Source of the DNA: Pterobdella sp. o SKG-2022
Taxonomy: Eukaryota; Annelida; Clitellata; Hirudinida; Piscicolidae
Direction: 5' to 3'
DNA: 64,000 nt
NCBI GenBank assembly: GCA_964035795.1
Contig: OZ038322.1
Location: 18,206,674 to 18,270,673 of the forward strand
In this document: one piece after another, positions 1 to 12,420 of the stretch
Position numbering within the stretch: the first letter of the stretch is position 1
Layout: each line of letters starts with the position of its first letter
Notes under the pieces: model-generated
The model's input: only the letters and a program-made list of their open reading frames with translations
Databases searched by the model: none
Told to the model about the DNA's origin: nothing
Made by a program: the position numbers and the translations under genes

Positions 1-1999
1 GTTGATGGAGGAGGTTGAGGTGGGAGAGAGGGTTTTGGTGGCTGGAGAGAGAATTGGAGTGCTCAAGTACGTGGGAGAAACTGTCTTTGCTCCTGGTTAG
101 TGTTGTGAGGTGTGCATGTATGTTTAAACGTAATTTTGTTTGAGACCATGCCAGTTTTCTGCTATCATATTTACTACAAAATGTATTTAAGTCGACGATC
201 AATCGGCCAAAATTGGGTTTAGAATATTCATTACACTACTATAAAATAACTATGAAATGAAGTGAAAAATAATGACCGAAGGGCTCTGGTATGGTATTGA
301 GTTGATGAATGCAGTGGGCAAGAATGATGGCTCAATTAATGGAGTGAGGTACTTTGAGTGTCGACCTCGGCATGGCATTTTCGCCCCTCCATCCAGAGTT
401 CATAGGTGCTTATCATTATATCGTTATAACTAGTTAGTTGTGGATAGATTAATAGTAAATTTTGCTTTTTTTAATTATAAATAAATATATTATATGTATA
501 GTAAAGTTTTTTCAATTTGATTTTATATATATTTATCATCGTTTTTTTTCGTTATATATATTTATGTTTTATTTTATTTGATATGGGTGGCCAAATTAAG
601 CCAAACAAGATTTATATGCATTCTTCAATAGTCTTCGAATAAAACACAATAATTCAAAGCATCGAACTGAATTTGAATTAAATTGGGTTTTTTCTATAGT
701 TAATTTTTATAATAAACTAATTAAATGAAATGTTTGCTTATGGAATAGTTTTTATTGAAAGATTTGAGTTTTTAATTGAAAACAGCATAAAACAGTAAAT
801 GTTAATGAAAATCTATTTTTAAAATTCAACAGCTCATTTGAGATTTTTAAATTCATAAATATGTATTAAAATTGTATAAGTCTCTCAACATGTTTCTATC
901 GTTACTAAAGATTAACTTTTTACTCTCTTTATTAAAGGCTCAAATTATGCTACCTTTATTGAAGACTTATATTATAAAACCATTATTGAAGACTAAGTGA
1001 TGCAGATTTTTTTGAACTACAAAAAAGCCAAGCAATGAAGGACCACTTCAACGGTATGTACATCATTACGCAAAAAAAATATTTTTGAATATTCATAATA
1101 AAAACAAGATCCATGCTGTATTATAAATATTCAATGTAAGCAAAATTTCATAATCATTTTTTCGCGTCCATTTCCATGCTAGCATGGGTTGGATGAAAAA
1201 GTTGTATTCTATCAAATATATCAAGTTCTCATAAAAACCATTCATGACAGATCAACCGTTAGTGGAAGTTCCAACGAAGTCTTTTAATAGGTGCTTTATT
1301 GGTTTTTCTGAATTCTCATAGATTGTTGTGATGAAACAAGTCAGAGATCTTGTCTTATTAATGTTAATTTTTTTGGTCTACAATATCGTTAATACCACTG
1401 CAGAGTCAAGCCATTCAATTTCTCCAAATTCTTTTTTCATTCTATCAAAACTTCAACCGGCTTCGACGTTGGCTGCCACGTTTTTTACAATGGCGAAATA
1501 GGTCAGTGCATTTATATTCTTTATCTGAGACATCATTTTTATTCTTTGTTTTGAGAACTAGAAGCATAATATACCTTCATATTATTCCATTATACCGACT
1601 TTAAAAGGAAAAATAAAACCAAATCTATTAATAAAAATCATCAATGTCATTCCCGTAAAAACTGAACCATCGGTCAAACCACTGCAGGCACAGTACATTA
1701 CATTGGAGGGCTTGACTTCAAGGATGGTGTGTGGGTGGGTGTGGAGTTGAGGAGTGCTAAAGGCAGGCATGATGGCCTTGTGAGGGGGAAGAGGTACTTC
1801 ACGTGCAGGTTGTTTGTTGAAAAGTCTCATAATTATTTTTATTTTTTTATCGTTTTACTTTTAATTTTGAATAATATATAGAAAAAAACTATTATTAAAC
1901 CAGTAAACCACTTTCAGACCAAACCACGGGCTCTTGGTGCGTCCGAACAAACTTTTTGTGAGGGGAATCAACGCAGCCAAGTTGATTGCTACTGACTGA
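1..1999 (+). CDS. CLIP4-like: CLIP4-like CAP-Gly microtubule-binding protein, C-terminal part (gene enters from upstream)
   Basis: Five coding exons are visible: (before window)-95, 282-405, 1404-1501, 1688-1808 and 1918-1999, ending in TGA. Intron phases run 1, 2, 1, 2 and match at each junction. The joined protein has two CAP-Gly domains. The first (exons 1-2) has the RVLV...G.L.YVGET.FAPG..YG start and a standard GKNDGS groove, then RYF.C.PRHGIFAP. A short linker leads to the second (exons 3-5), with V.YIGGLDF..GVWVGVELRSAKG and RYFTC.PNHGLLVRP, ending RGINAAKLIATD. This ending, with the second CAP-Gly almost at the C-terminus, resembles CLIP4/CLIP3 more than CLIP-170, whose CAP-Gly domains are N-terminal. 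CAP-Gly domains bind the C-terminal EEY/F tails of tubulin and EB proteins. The second groove reads GRHDG instead of GKNDG. Ankyrin repeats would be expected in the missing upstream part. An ATG lies at 5, but the exon probably starts outside the window. Confidence 0.9.
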
Positions 2000-2075
2000 T
2001 TTTTTTTCAATTGCAAAATTTATAGCTTCTTTGTTACTAATATGTGGATCTTTTTGAATTATCATTATATATTCA

Positions 2076-2183
2076 TTTATCTATCGGTCTGTCTATTTAT
2101 CTATCAATTTATCTCTATCTATCTATCTATCTATCTATTCCTCTATCTATTTTTCTATCTATTTATCTATCTATCTATCCAAC
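2076..2183. repeat. (TCTA)n tetranucleotide microsatellite
   Basis: Imperfect CTAT/TCTA units run for about 110 bp. They create a false open frame rich in Ile, Tyr, Leu and Ser just downstream of the CLIP4-like gene. Confidence 0.9.
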
Positions 2184-2965
2184 CATCTTTATATTCATAA
2201 TTGACGTTCAGAGATTGAAAACTAGCAATGCCATTATTTTTAAAGTGTATTCTTATCTTTTTGAATTTTATATGAAAAATCTTGACATTTTTTATTCTTT
2301 CTTTAAATCATTTTTATTTTTTTTTAATTAAAATAAATTGTTGTTATTTCTATACTTTATTTGATATTTTAAAATATTTCTCTGTTATATGGAGCTTTGA
2401 AGTTTTACTAAGCAAAACTAAGGTCTTCATGGTTTGCGTGGTAACACAGAATCAATTCATTTTGGATCATTTTGTACTAAATATCATAGATATATGCATT
2501 TAAACACTTGAGTTCAAGTATGTTGCGTTCTTAATTCAATCAACTTTTATCTTCTAATTATGATATTACCATCAGATCTTAATCAAATATCTTATTTTAA
2601 GATGCTCACAATTCATTTTCAATTTGTTAAAATCAATTTCGTATCAGGCTGTTGTCAGCTGATAAAATACATGTGTTTTTTTCAAATTTCACAAATCGTG
2701 TTACCTCGCTACATATTCCTCTAAGTTTTTTTGATAATGTCAATACTTTTATGTATTAGCGTTCATGATACCTTGCCTTCACAATTAAGAATTTTGCTTT
2801 ACATCATAATTGTTTTGAAATATTTAAAGCCTTCATAGCTGCTTTCATTTATTTTTAGAAAATTCTAGTGTTTCATGATCAAAGATGAAGTAATTTTAGT
2901 TGTTTTTGATTTTAAATTACAATTGTTAATAGTAAATTTTTTCGAACAAATAAATTTTTTAAATA

Positions 2966-4575
2966 ATAATAATAACTATTTATATAGCGCCAAGGAAAGC
3001 AACTGAGGCGCCCCCGTGTCAAATATTTCTCATCAATAGTGATTCCGAGGACTTAATTTTTGATTGGGTCGATTGAAGTGGAATCAAAATTGATAGATGA
3101 GAGAAATGAAAATTTATTCAGTTGTCGTGCACTATCTATATTTTTATGACTTCAATTTTTGAGGTATTGAGTTGAAGTTTGTTCAGTAAAAACCATCTTT
3201 CAACCATTTTGAAGCAGTCAGTGAAAGTGGAAATGGAGTTTGAAAGGTTATGGGGGTTTATTTTTATTAGGATTTGTATGTCATCTGCATATTGGGGATT
3301 TAAGTTTAAATTATTGAAAATGGGGGATATGTAAGTGGTGAAGAGGAGTGGTCCAAGAACGGATCCTTGTGGAACACCATGTTCAATGGTAACCGTAGAA
3401 GAACTATGAGTGCCAAGTTTTACAAACTGCTTTCTCTCAGTGAGATATGACCCTAACCATTTGAGTGCTAGACTTTCTATCCCAAACTCACGACTAAGGC
3501 GCTCAAGTAAAATTCTGTGATTGATGGTGTCAAATGCTGCAGATAAGTGAAGTGATGTTAGGATAGAAGCTTTTTTATTGTCGCAGCTTACGTAAACTTC
3601 ATCGAAAACGTGAAGTGCGGTCTCGGTTGAATGATTAGAGCGATAAGCAGATTGGAAGCTTGGAAAGTTGTGATTGTTAGTGATGTGGGATCTAAGTTGT
3701 ATTAGGATAGCTCTTTCGACTATTTTAGGAATTGTAGATAAGTTTGATATTGGTCTAAAATTCTCTGAAACAGTGGGGTCAAGGTTGGGTTTTTTGAGAT
3801 GTTGGGTGATTTGGGCCGTTTTGTAGATGCTCGGAAAATGTCCTTCTTGAAAAGACATGTTTATTAGTTTGGCTATTGCTGTAGAAAGTGGTTTGGTACA
3901 ATGGCTGAAAACATGGTGTGGAAAGGAGTCAAGTGGAGAGGTTCTTTCACATGACTTTTTCATAATTTTCACGACATCAGATGGAGTGATTGCATCAAAG
4001 CAACTTATTATAGAGTTTGAGTTTGATCTAAATGAATTATTTACATTTGTTAATTTATAATTATTCAGACGAGGTTCTATATTATTATGGGCTATTTCAA
4101 CTTTCTCAAGAAAGAAAGAGTTGAAAGATTGTACAACAGCAGCGCAGTCGTCATTATTACTGTGCTGGCGTTTTTGGCGATGGAGGAGGCTATTCAGTTT
4201 TTTCCATAACATTTGTGGGTTTTTAGAATTTTATAACTCATCTTTGATGGACTCAATCCTAGCCTGCATAATCAAAGATCTTGCTTTGTTTTTAGCCTCA
4301 TCATAGGCAGATTTGTCATCAATGTGCAAGGTCTTAAAATATATTTTTTTCATATTTCTCCTAAAACGCCTGGCTTTTATTGCTTTTTGTGACAGTTGAT
4401 ATCGTTGAAAGGGTGACTGCCTGATTGTTTTTGTACGGATGAGAGCATGATTGTCAAGGAGGGTGACTATTGTGTTGTTGAGAAGAATGGCGTACTCTTC
4501 ACTGGAGATGGTATTGTTATTGAAAAGAGAAGATTTGTAGAGGTCATTATTAAATAGTTCCCAGTGTATTTTATT
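2966..4575 (-). mobile_element. L2/CR1-type LINE remnant with dead reverse transcriptase
   Basis: Read on the minus strand. The region 4575-4213 encodes the stretch before the RT (KIHWELFNNDLY... to ARSLIMQARIESIKDEL), interrupted by a TAA near 4230. A 358-codon open frame (4212-3136) then carries the RT: NFRPISNLS, FQSAYR.NHSTETAL, GVPQGSVLGPLLF and the active-site YADD. The first catalytic aspartate, normally LDLSAAFDT, is His here (LHLSAAFDT). The frame stops just after the KIEVIKI stretch. A frame-shifted trace of the next segment (VLGITIDE) remains, then the coding region jumps to a 3' end with a GCGCC...GGCGC hairpin (2987-3011) and an (ATT)n tail, so most of the C-terminal region is deleted. 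It is 5'-truncated near 4575. The element cannot move by itself. Confidence 0.9.
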
Positions 4576-7500
4576 TATATTTCTGTAATTTATGGTTATT
4601 TGTTAGGTTTGAGTTTAGGAAAAGAAAGAGATGAAGTGATGAGATTTTTAAAATTTTTCTTCAAAAGTTTTGAGTCGAAAGCAAAATATATTTTTCTAAG
4701 CAAAAGTGTTCAGCTAAAAAATTCAAATAGCACTTTGCTTTATGCTTCAAAGTATCCAATTACATACGTTCTTCGATGCTTTCTTTATTTCACCGAAGAA
4801 TTTTTATATAATCCACGCGAAGAAGACAGAATTCATCGACCATCTAATTAATTAAAATATCGACAAATACGTAAAAAACAATTCTAACTAAAATATTGGA
4901 ACAGTTAATTCTACTCAGGATAACTTACAAACTACCATAAAAGTATTTGTGGTGGGCATAAAAATTATGTCCCATTCGGTAGGTCTAGCATAAAAATATA
5001 ATTCTTTTAACGTGTGGGGGCTTTTTTATTAATTAAAAGTTCGTAGTACGTATAAAAGTGGTTTTATTTTATAGTTAAAACCCATGAGTTTTGCAGAGAA
5101 TTTTTTACTATCGAAACATTAAGACCAAATAATTTTTTATTAGCCCCTATGATTCTAAAACTGTACTTAAAAAGCGTCAATGAGAATTTTATATTGGATT
5201 CTATCATGTTTTTCTGTAACATTTAAATATATTCTCTTTTTTGAAGATTTTTTTTATTAAAGTTTAGCCAATCATAAGCGATTTACACATTACAATGATC
5301 ACATACAATAGATTCATTTTTAAAATATTTCTCATTTAATTTTATTGAATTCTTTTAATATGAGTTACGTTATAAAAAAGATTGTCAAATTGACTATTAA
5401 ACATGACTATTTTAATTCTATATACTACGGTTCTTTATGAAGAATATAAATTCTATCCTCTCAAAACTCTTATCTGATTCATGTCAATATCTTCTTGATT
5501 AAAATGTTATTATTCAACTTGAATCTCTTTTATTTATTTTCCCACAGTTTAATTTTTATTAATCGACAATTTAATTCAGAAAGCACTTGGATGGTATAAT
5601 ATTTTTTAATTCTCTTATTTTTGGTACCCTCCAACTTCACAGCAGGTCTCAAAACCAGATGTTATATCATTGAAACTCGATGAGATTTTCCTCGTAAAAT
5701 CACTTTGATTGTCTTTCGGTTTTTAGTTGAATAGCTTTTCATAAGTTTTCTGCTTAATTTCTCGCCATAAGACATATGTCATATAGTCTAAATTTTAGTT
5801 AAAAATTTTATCTCTTGCCATTAACCCATTATAACATTGCTTATGATAAATTATTGTCATACAGAACTTAAAAAAACTGGGAGGGTAGGCAATTAAAAAC
5901 AGTGGAGCTTAAATAGAATTTTCATAATAAAACAGTAATATGAGAATATTTTTATAAATTTCCACTATTTTATTATATTTTTCATCATTGTCTAACTATT
6001 GTTTAAATCGTTGAGCAAAATGGATATAATCAATAAAACAGACGCTTAACTATGTCATATTCATTTTTTCAAATCAATAGAGTTTTATAGCGTATTAAAA
6101 ATAAAGTTAAAGCTTTTTATCAGCATTTTATTAATAAAAGCTAAAATTCTAATATATTCTGTGATAAATTATAATCACTTGCAAGGATTAATTACACTAA
6201 ATTATAAACTATATTTCATCTTCGATAATATAAAAAAAACACTTAATGATCTCATAAGAAACTGGTCATGAAAATTCAAATTACTTGATGACGATATGCA
6301 AAAAAACCACTAATGAGATTCAACACCACAGCATTAATTAAACCTAAAAAACCATCCTGGAAATCAGTACTTTAATATTGCATGATATACAGATTTTAAA
6401 CGTGTCTATATTTTTAAACTTTCCATATTGTGTTCTTCGCGTCTTATTGATTAACAAAAGGCGGCAGATGTTGTTGATGTTTGAAAGTCAAATCGTCAAA
6501 CTTTTGCTCTACTTTTTTTCACAGCCCCATTGTTATAACAATAATAAAAGTACTCACATTGTAGTAATTATATTGGTTTTATTTTATTAGTTTTAAGGTT
6601 ATATTTATCTAGCTTACCCAATAATTTTCAACTATCTGCCCGAAAAATGATAAATAATGAAGAAATCAATCGTGATTACAGCTCAAAAGAAAATCGTTAT
6701 AGAAATCAAATGGCTTTCAAAGGCGGTACTTCATCACATGCCTCCAACTTCATTCAATGAAGAAGCATTTTTTATTTATATACCTTCAGACAACAGACAA
6801 ATTTGAACACTTCGTTATGTCAAATGACCTTCAATCAATATGGTTCATCACATAAATATAAGTAGTTTCATTAAATTTTCAAAACTCTATTGATTACATA
6901 AGCCATTGTACCTTTTGATACCATCAAAGTGAGACCCGCTTGTATGTTGAATGGTTTATTTCCATTGTTGTATGTTATAAAAATTTTTAAATTGTTATAA
7001 ACCTGATTGTTATCTTGTATATGTTTGAAAAACTTCATAATAAAAATCAAGAATAATTCGTATTAAAAAATCATTATTATCATTGTTTGTTCTTATTTAT
7101 TTTTAGTTATTCAGCTTATCGACGTATAATTAAGTTCCTGTCTCGTTTGTTAAAAATTTGAGTATTCAAAAGAACTGCAAAAATATCGCCAAAATTCTAT
7201 ACCATACCAAACTCTGTATACCAACATAATGCAGAGCGTCTACATTAACCTAATACATCAAGCATTCATGATAACTATTGTATAATATAAACTTTCAACG
7301 ATTATTACAAAATAATATATTTCGTGTTTTGTACACTGCTATATAATTCTTTGAAGTAACTATCTATACAATGATATTCAAAGGGAATTTATAATTTCTT
7401 TTGATTCAACTTTATTAAAAGTCTTAAATGCGGTATTTTTATAATGAACACCTTTCCTCAACTGTTTGAATATTCATAAGAATATCGCATAACTTCCGTA

Positions 7501-7828
7501 ATTTAATGATTAATAAAAGGAAATGATGAAATAATAAAGAATATATTTAATCAAAAGCAATCCCACATTCTTATTACGACATTAAAATCTATACAAATGG
7601 TATTTTATTATTGCAATTAATATAAGCAGAGATTTCACGCTCATAAAAACACTGGATAAAATCTTTCAATAACTTCTCCACAATCATTTTCTACATGTTT
7701 TTTTCAAAGATTTTTAAAAGTAAAACATCTTCCTAAATTGAAAAAAATTTAATCGAATTATTTTATTTTCTTACTTATAATAGGTTTTAGGTTAAAAAGT
7801 AAGTTTTAATGAAGTAATATTTAAATTT
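4576..7828. other. AT-rich intergenic DNA, no gene seen
   Basis: I found no splice-bounded coding motif on either strand. The open frames here (4564-4851 and 6378-6590) have AT-driven composition, no domain signature and no matching exon neighbours. Confidence 0.6.
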
Positions 7829-8531
7829 AAACTAGGTGTAACTCTTGATTCTAGACTCAACTTTACACACTTTGTCTCTCAGATCATACAATCATCCAAC
7901 TTTCATCTCCATGCGATCAGACAGGCACGCAAGTTCCTACCCTTTGACACTGCCGTTGCTCTGATCATCTCTTTAGTTCTTTCAAGGATTGATTACTGTA
8001 ACTCTCTTCATTGTCGACTCCCGAACTGTCTTATTTCTAAGTTGCAATCTCTCCAAAATCGCGCTGCTAAAACCGCTCTTCAAGCCGACTACTATTTTTC
8101 ATCTCACACTTGTCTCGATCGCCTTCATTGGCTGCCGGTCGTACTAAGAGCCCAGTTCAAGTTGCTATGGCTCACGGCTAACATCTTATATTTTAATCAG
8201 CCGGCTTATTTATATGACCGTCTTTCCATTAGACAGACTCCTGAGTCTCTCAGGTCTTCCAACTCTGGTTTATGCCTACATCAGCCTGTCTCTTCTAAAC
8301 CTTTCTTACATCGCTCCTTCTCGCATATCGCCCCTCACTTATGGAACTCTCTTCCACTTAATGTCCGTCTTTCACCTTCTCTTAAAATTTTTCGCAAGCG
8401 TTTAAAAACGCATCTTTATAGCCATATTTCTTTCTCATAGCCCTTCTGATTAGAACAGCGCCTCTGCAGCAAACCTAGTTTGCAAACTGTGCGCCCTACA
8501 AATAATAAATAATAATAATAATAATAATAAA
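7829..8531 (+). mobile_element. 5'-truncated L2-type LINE, C-terminal domain and 3' tail
   Basis: One uninterrupted frame of 203 residues runs from KLGVTLDS (7829) to a TAG at 8438-8440. It holds the segment that follows the RT fingers and palm in L2/CR1 LINEs: SRIDYCNSL, LQNRAAK, LHWLPV..R.QFKLL, then FS..APHLWNSLPL and SPSLKIFRKRLKTHLY. The RT palm itself is missing, as expected from incomplete reverse transcription. The 3' UTR includes a perfect GCAAAC-CTA-GTTTGC hairpin (8469-8483) and GTGCGCCCTACA, and ends in an (AATAAT)n tail (8501-8531). It lies on the opposite strand to the element at 2966-4575 and looks younger, because its frame is still open. Confidence 0.92.
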
Positions 8532-11500
8532 TGAATTTAAAAATTTTTAGAACTGGTTTTAATGTCTTTCAACGCAATTAATTAATTAAAACGGCCAACA
8601 AACTTCAAAAACCACAAAAAAATCAAATTTATTAGCAGATGATAGAATATTCTATCAAAAAAATAAGTTTCTGTTATAAGAATATGAATTCTATGAGATT
8701 TTAAATTAAAATGCCAGTAAAATAAATTTAAACGTTTTTTTTTTCAATTTCTCATTGTGGCATTGGGTGTTTCATCCGTGTGATTATATTGAACTCCTTG
8801 ATAGAAACCACTATAGATTCATGATCAGAAACAAGATTGATCGTGGTGCACCAATGAAAAAGAAAAAACTAGAATGAAATCAATTTAAAAGTTAAATACA
8901 TAACGGTAATTCAAATAGAAGTGTAAGTTTATTGGCTCAGTTTTATTACCCAGTAAACTTCATTTTAGTCTTTATTGCTATATATGAAGCTACTAAACTA
9001 CATAAAGAACATAAATTAATCTAGCATTCGTATGAACAACATTGGAAATCCAATTATAAATGGATAATTTATGAAATGATTAAACCATTCTTGGAGACAT
9101 AAGGCTTCAAAAGATTTATTTAAATGTACTAAAAAACATTAGTATACCGAATAAGCTTACATATAACTTACAAATAAAACAATTAAAAACAGAAAAAAAT
9201 ATCATTTGCTCAAGGATTTGTGACAAAAGACGGCTTATAAACTTTGTCAATTGTTTCAAAGGTAAAAAGCCTATATTTTATGAACTAGACATGCATTTAG
9301 GCACCAGAAGCTTCACATGATTCAATATTCATGTAGGTGTGTGTGGGATTATTTCGACCTTCTTTTTATTCAAAATTACCATGAATTATAAAACACTGTA
9401 TATAATATAAAACACTGTATATAATATAAAACACTGTATATAATATAAAACACCATAATATATTATAAAAAATATGCATTTTACCTTGGACGTCTTCAAT
9501 ACACTCTAGACACAAAGCTTAAGCTGTATAGGAACACTTCATGGTTATGTAAGCTTCAAATGGTAGAATATGACAGAAAAGACCATCAAGAGACTGTCAA
9601 CTTCTTATGAAATAGCTAACGAAGCTTGCCGAAATATTCTGGTCAAATGCAACCTCAAACCTTGGTCTATTTGGCGGTTGTCGCTAAGAAGTCTTTGCTG
9701 GCTCCATGAAAAATATCATTTTGACTTCAAATTTATAGTTTTTTGTTATTGTAACAATGGAATACATGAAATCGAGTTTTTATCTTACTCGAACTTTTAA
9801 AAAATTTCAATTATTTTAAATTTAATTCCTTTTATTCCACTTTATCCTTAATTATAGAGCTAGATTTTTGTTTAAAGCCTCATTAGTTTTGAGAGTTTTA
9901 TAAGTGTCTTTATATCAAAGCATCACTACAACGTATTGGATCTGTCACTTCAATACCTTAGTCTTCATTTTAATATCTCTCACTTGGTTCTGTTCTTCGT
10001 CATTGTATTCAATTAAATAAATTTGATTTCAATGAAACTACAAACAATAAAAAACAATATAACTATGAATATATTGCAGAATATGAGAATAATCAAATTA
10101 TCTGCAAAAAAGTGCTAAGAATTGGCATTTGTATGCATTAGAAGGAATTGTTTGAAAAATATTTTTTCCACACAAAATAGGCAAAATGGTTGAAAAGCTT
10201 ATTTTTTCATACAACATTAGCAAACAATTACAAAGTACCTATAAAATAACTTTTACGTGGAGTTTTTTTGAGTCTTTTGAGTACAATTTTGATTTATAAA
10301 TTCAATTAAAATCATTAGAAACTTTTTCGCGTATTATGAGTGTATTCAATACATTCTGAAATACGATTCATGAATAAATTAATTTTGCGTTAAATATATT
10401 AATTTACACTCAGGTAATTTGATAGCAAAAGAGGCAACATCAAATAATTATTTAAATGTGAAACAAATAGAAAAATTTTTTCAAAAATTCTTTTTATAAC
10501 ACGTGGGGCTTTGATCAGAGGTCAAAATAATTGTATTTAATGATGTTTTATTTAGAAAATAATTAAATTTAACAAAGAAAAATTGGGAATAAATTGTTGA
10601 TGAATGACTTAATCTACTTTAATTTAAAAGAAATAAATTCACTCGTGGATGTGAGCATTGTTTTAATTAAGCACATTTAATATCTTAATATTTGGTGCAT
10701 CAAAAACAATTCAAAAACCAGCAAATCAGTTAAACTGAAAATTTTATAATACGCATCTCCAAAACATCTTCAAAACGTGGAAAGTTGCTGAGAATATTGA
10801 AAACCATGAAACATCTTATGGCGTTAGTTGTGTATAATTCCATTATAACTCTGATGTAAAATCTTTATTAATCTTTTGAACCTCTTCGAAGTTTATAAAA
10901 CGAAAATAAAAGCCCTAAGTAATGGATTTTTTATTTTTTTGAAAGTATTATTCAAAAATATTCCTTGATAACTCTTTCAACTCTGGTATTTTTCCTGTAT
11001 GCTTCATTTACTTTTGGTGAAATTCTTTTTACGTCGAATAAATCAATAATATTTCCATGGAATTTTTGAATTTTTTATAATTGAAGCATATTTCTCGTGG
11101 TATTGATGTCGATGATGGCAAATGCTCAAACCCGCACGTAAGATTTATATTATTCCCTGCATTCCGCTGCGTTGTAAATAAACAAGTGTTTGATTTTTAC
11201 GTCATTTAAATTAGTCCCGGTAGTTTTTCTTCCATTTATATTTTCTTTTTTTTTCAATTGTAGCTGAAAAAATAAATATGATATATTCCAATTCATTTCC
11301 TCTTAACTTAGCAATTGCCTTTTTCATTCATTTCTTTAAATTACACTTTCATCACCACTTTTTAAAATTTTCACTTCCAAAGACTTTTAAGAATACTGAA
11401 GCTTTCAATCAATTTAAATTTTGGCTGAATTAATTTTTTATAATGATATTTCTTTTTTCGTGCTGTTTTCAATTATTTTTTAAACATCAAATTTTTTATA

Positions 11501-12420
11501 TAAAAAATCAACTTTTGACATTTTTATATAAATCATCGTTACCAAATTCAACTTGAATTTCAACTTTTGAAAACTGCAACTATTCTTCTATTTTTTTGTT
11601 TTTGTCATTCCCCTTGATCAATATTCCTTCATTGTAGCAGTCTAAATAAATTTATTCTCTTTTTAAAAAAGAACTGATATTTTTAATCAAATAAAACTTT
11701 TTAGCAGTACAAAAATTTTTTCTTTAGATAATTTATTTCATATAAAAACTATTAAAAAAATAATATTTAAAGAATTAGCTTATCCAATAATGAACAAATG
11801 ACGGCTAAAACATAAAAAAGAAAATAATCACCATGGTTACAAAACTCTCTCAAACATCAAATATCGAATAATTATTCAAGAACAAAAAATAAAAGGAAAT
11901 CAACTACAATAAAGATAGTTTGTGAAATGGTTTTAGTAAAACTTGCTTTATTTTTTGGAATCTTTTATATAGTATTTATTGTCTTTTAATCCACTTACTC
12001 GATTTACTATATGTAAAAAGGAACTTTTTTTAGCAAACTTGCCGAGTAATTTGATTTAGAAGAAATACAAATATTTCAGTCACAAACCATATTTTATATT
12101 ACAACTAAATTAAGAAATTTTTTGTTTATAAACTAGTTTCACTAAGTTATTTTTTTTAAAAATCTAATTTGCCTTTTTCGAAGAAATTATTTTTAATTCT
12201 CACTAATTTAGTTTGTGTAAATATGCTTTCAAACATGCCTTCATCAAACCTTCATTTTTTATTTATAACAAATATTAAATAATTCAAAGAATTCTGTGGA
12301 AAAACCTAAAAAAACTCAATGAACCTATAAAAACATATTAAAAAATCACACTTACACGAACCATGAATCATCCAGATTCTGTATAAATCATTCAACTGCA
12401 GCTATTAAAACAGTCTACTT
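8532..12420. other. AT-rich intergenic DNA
   Basis: No gene is supported. The stretch contains a 19-bp tandem repeat (annotated separately) and an isolated 76-codon frame at 9570-9800 in a slightly less AT-rich patch, which I could not connect to any family. Confidence 0.55.
9387..9456. repeat. 19-bp tandem repeat, about 3.5 copies
   Basis: The unit AAAACACTGTATATAATAT starts at 9390, 9409 and 9428, with a diverged fourth copy at 9447. The period is exactly 19 bp. Confidence 0.95.

Noticed and set aside
4564..4851. 95-codon plus-strand frame next to the first LINE
   Set aside because: AT-driven composition, no motif, no exon context.
9570..9800. 76-codon frame in a slightly GC-richer patch
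   Set aside because: I tested the patch on both strands for transposase or RT motifs and recognised nothing; the minus-strand reading is broken by stops.
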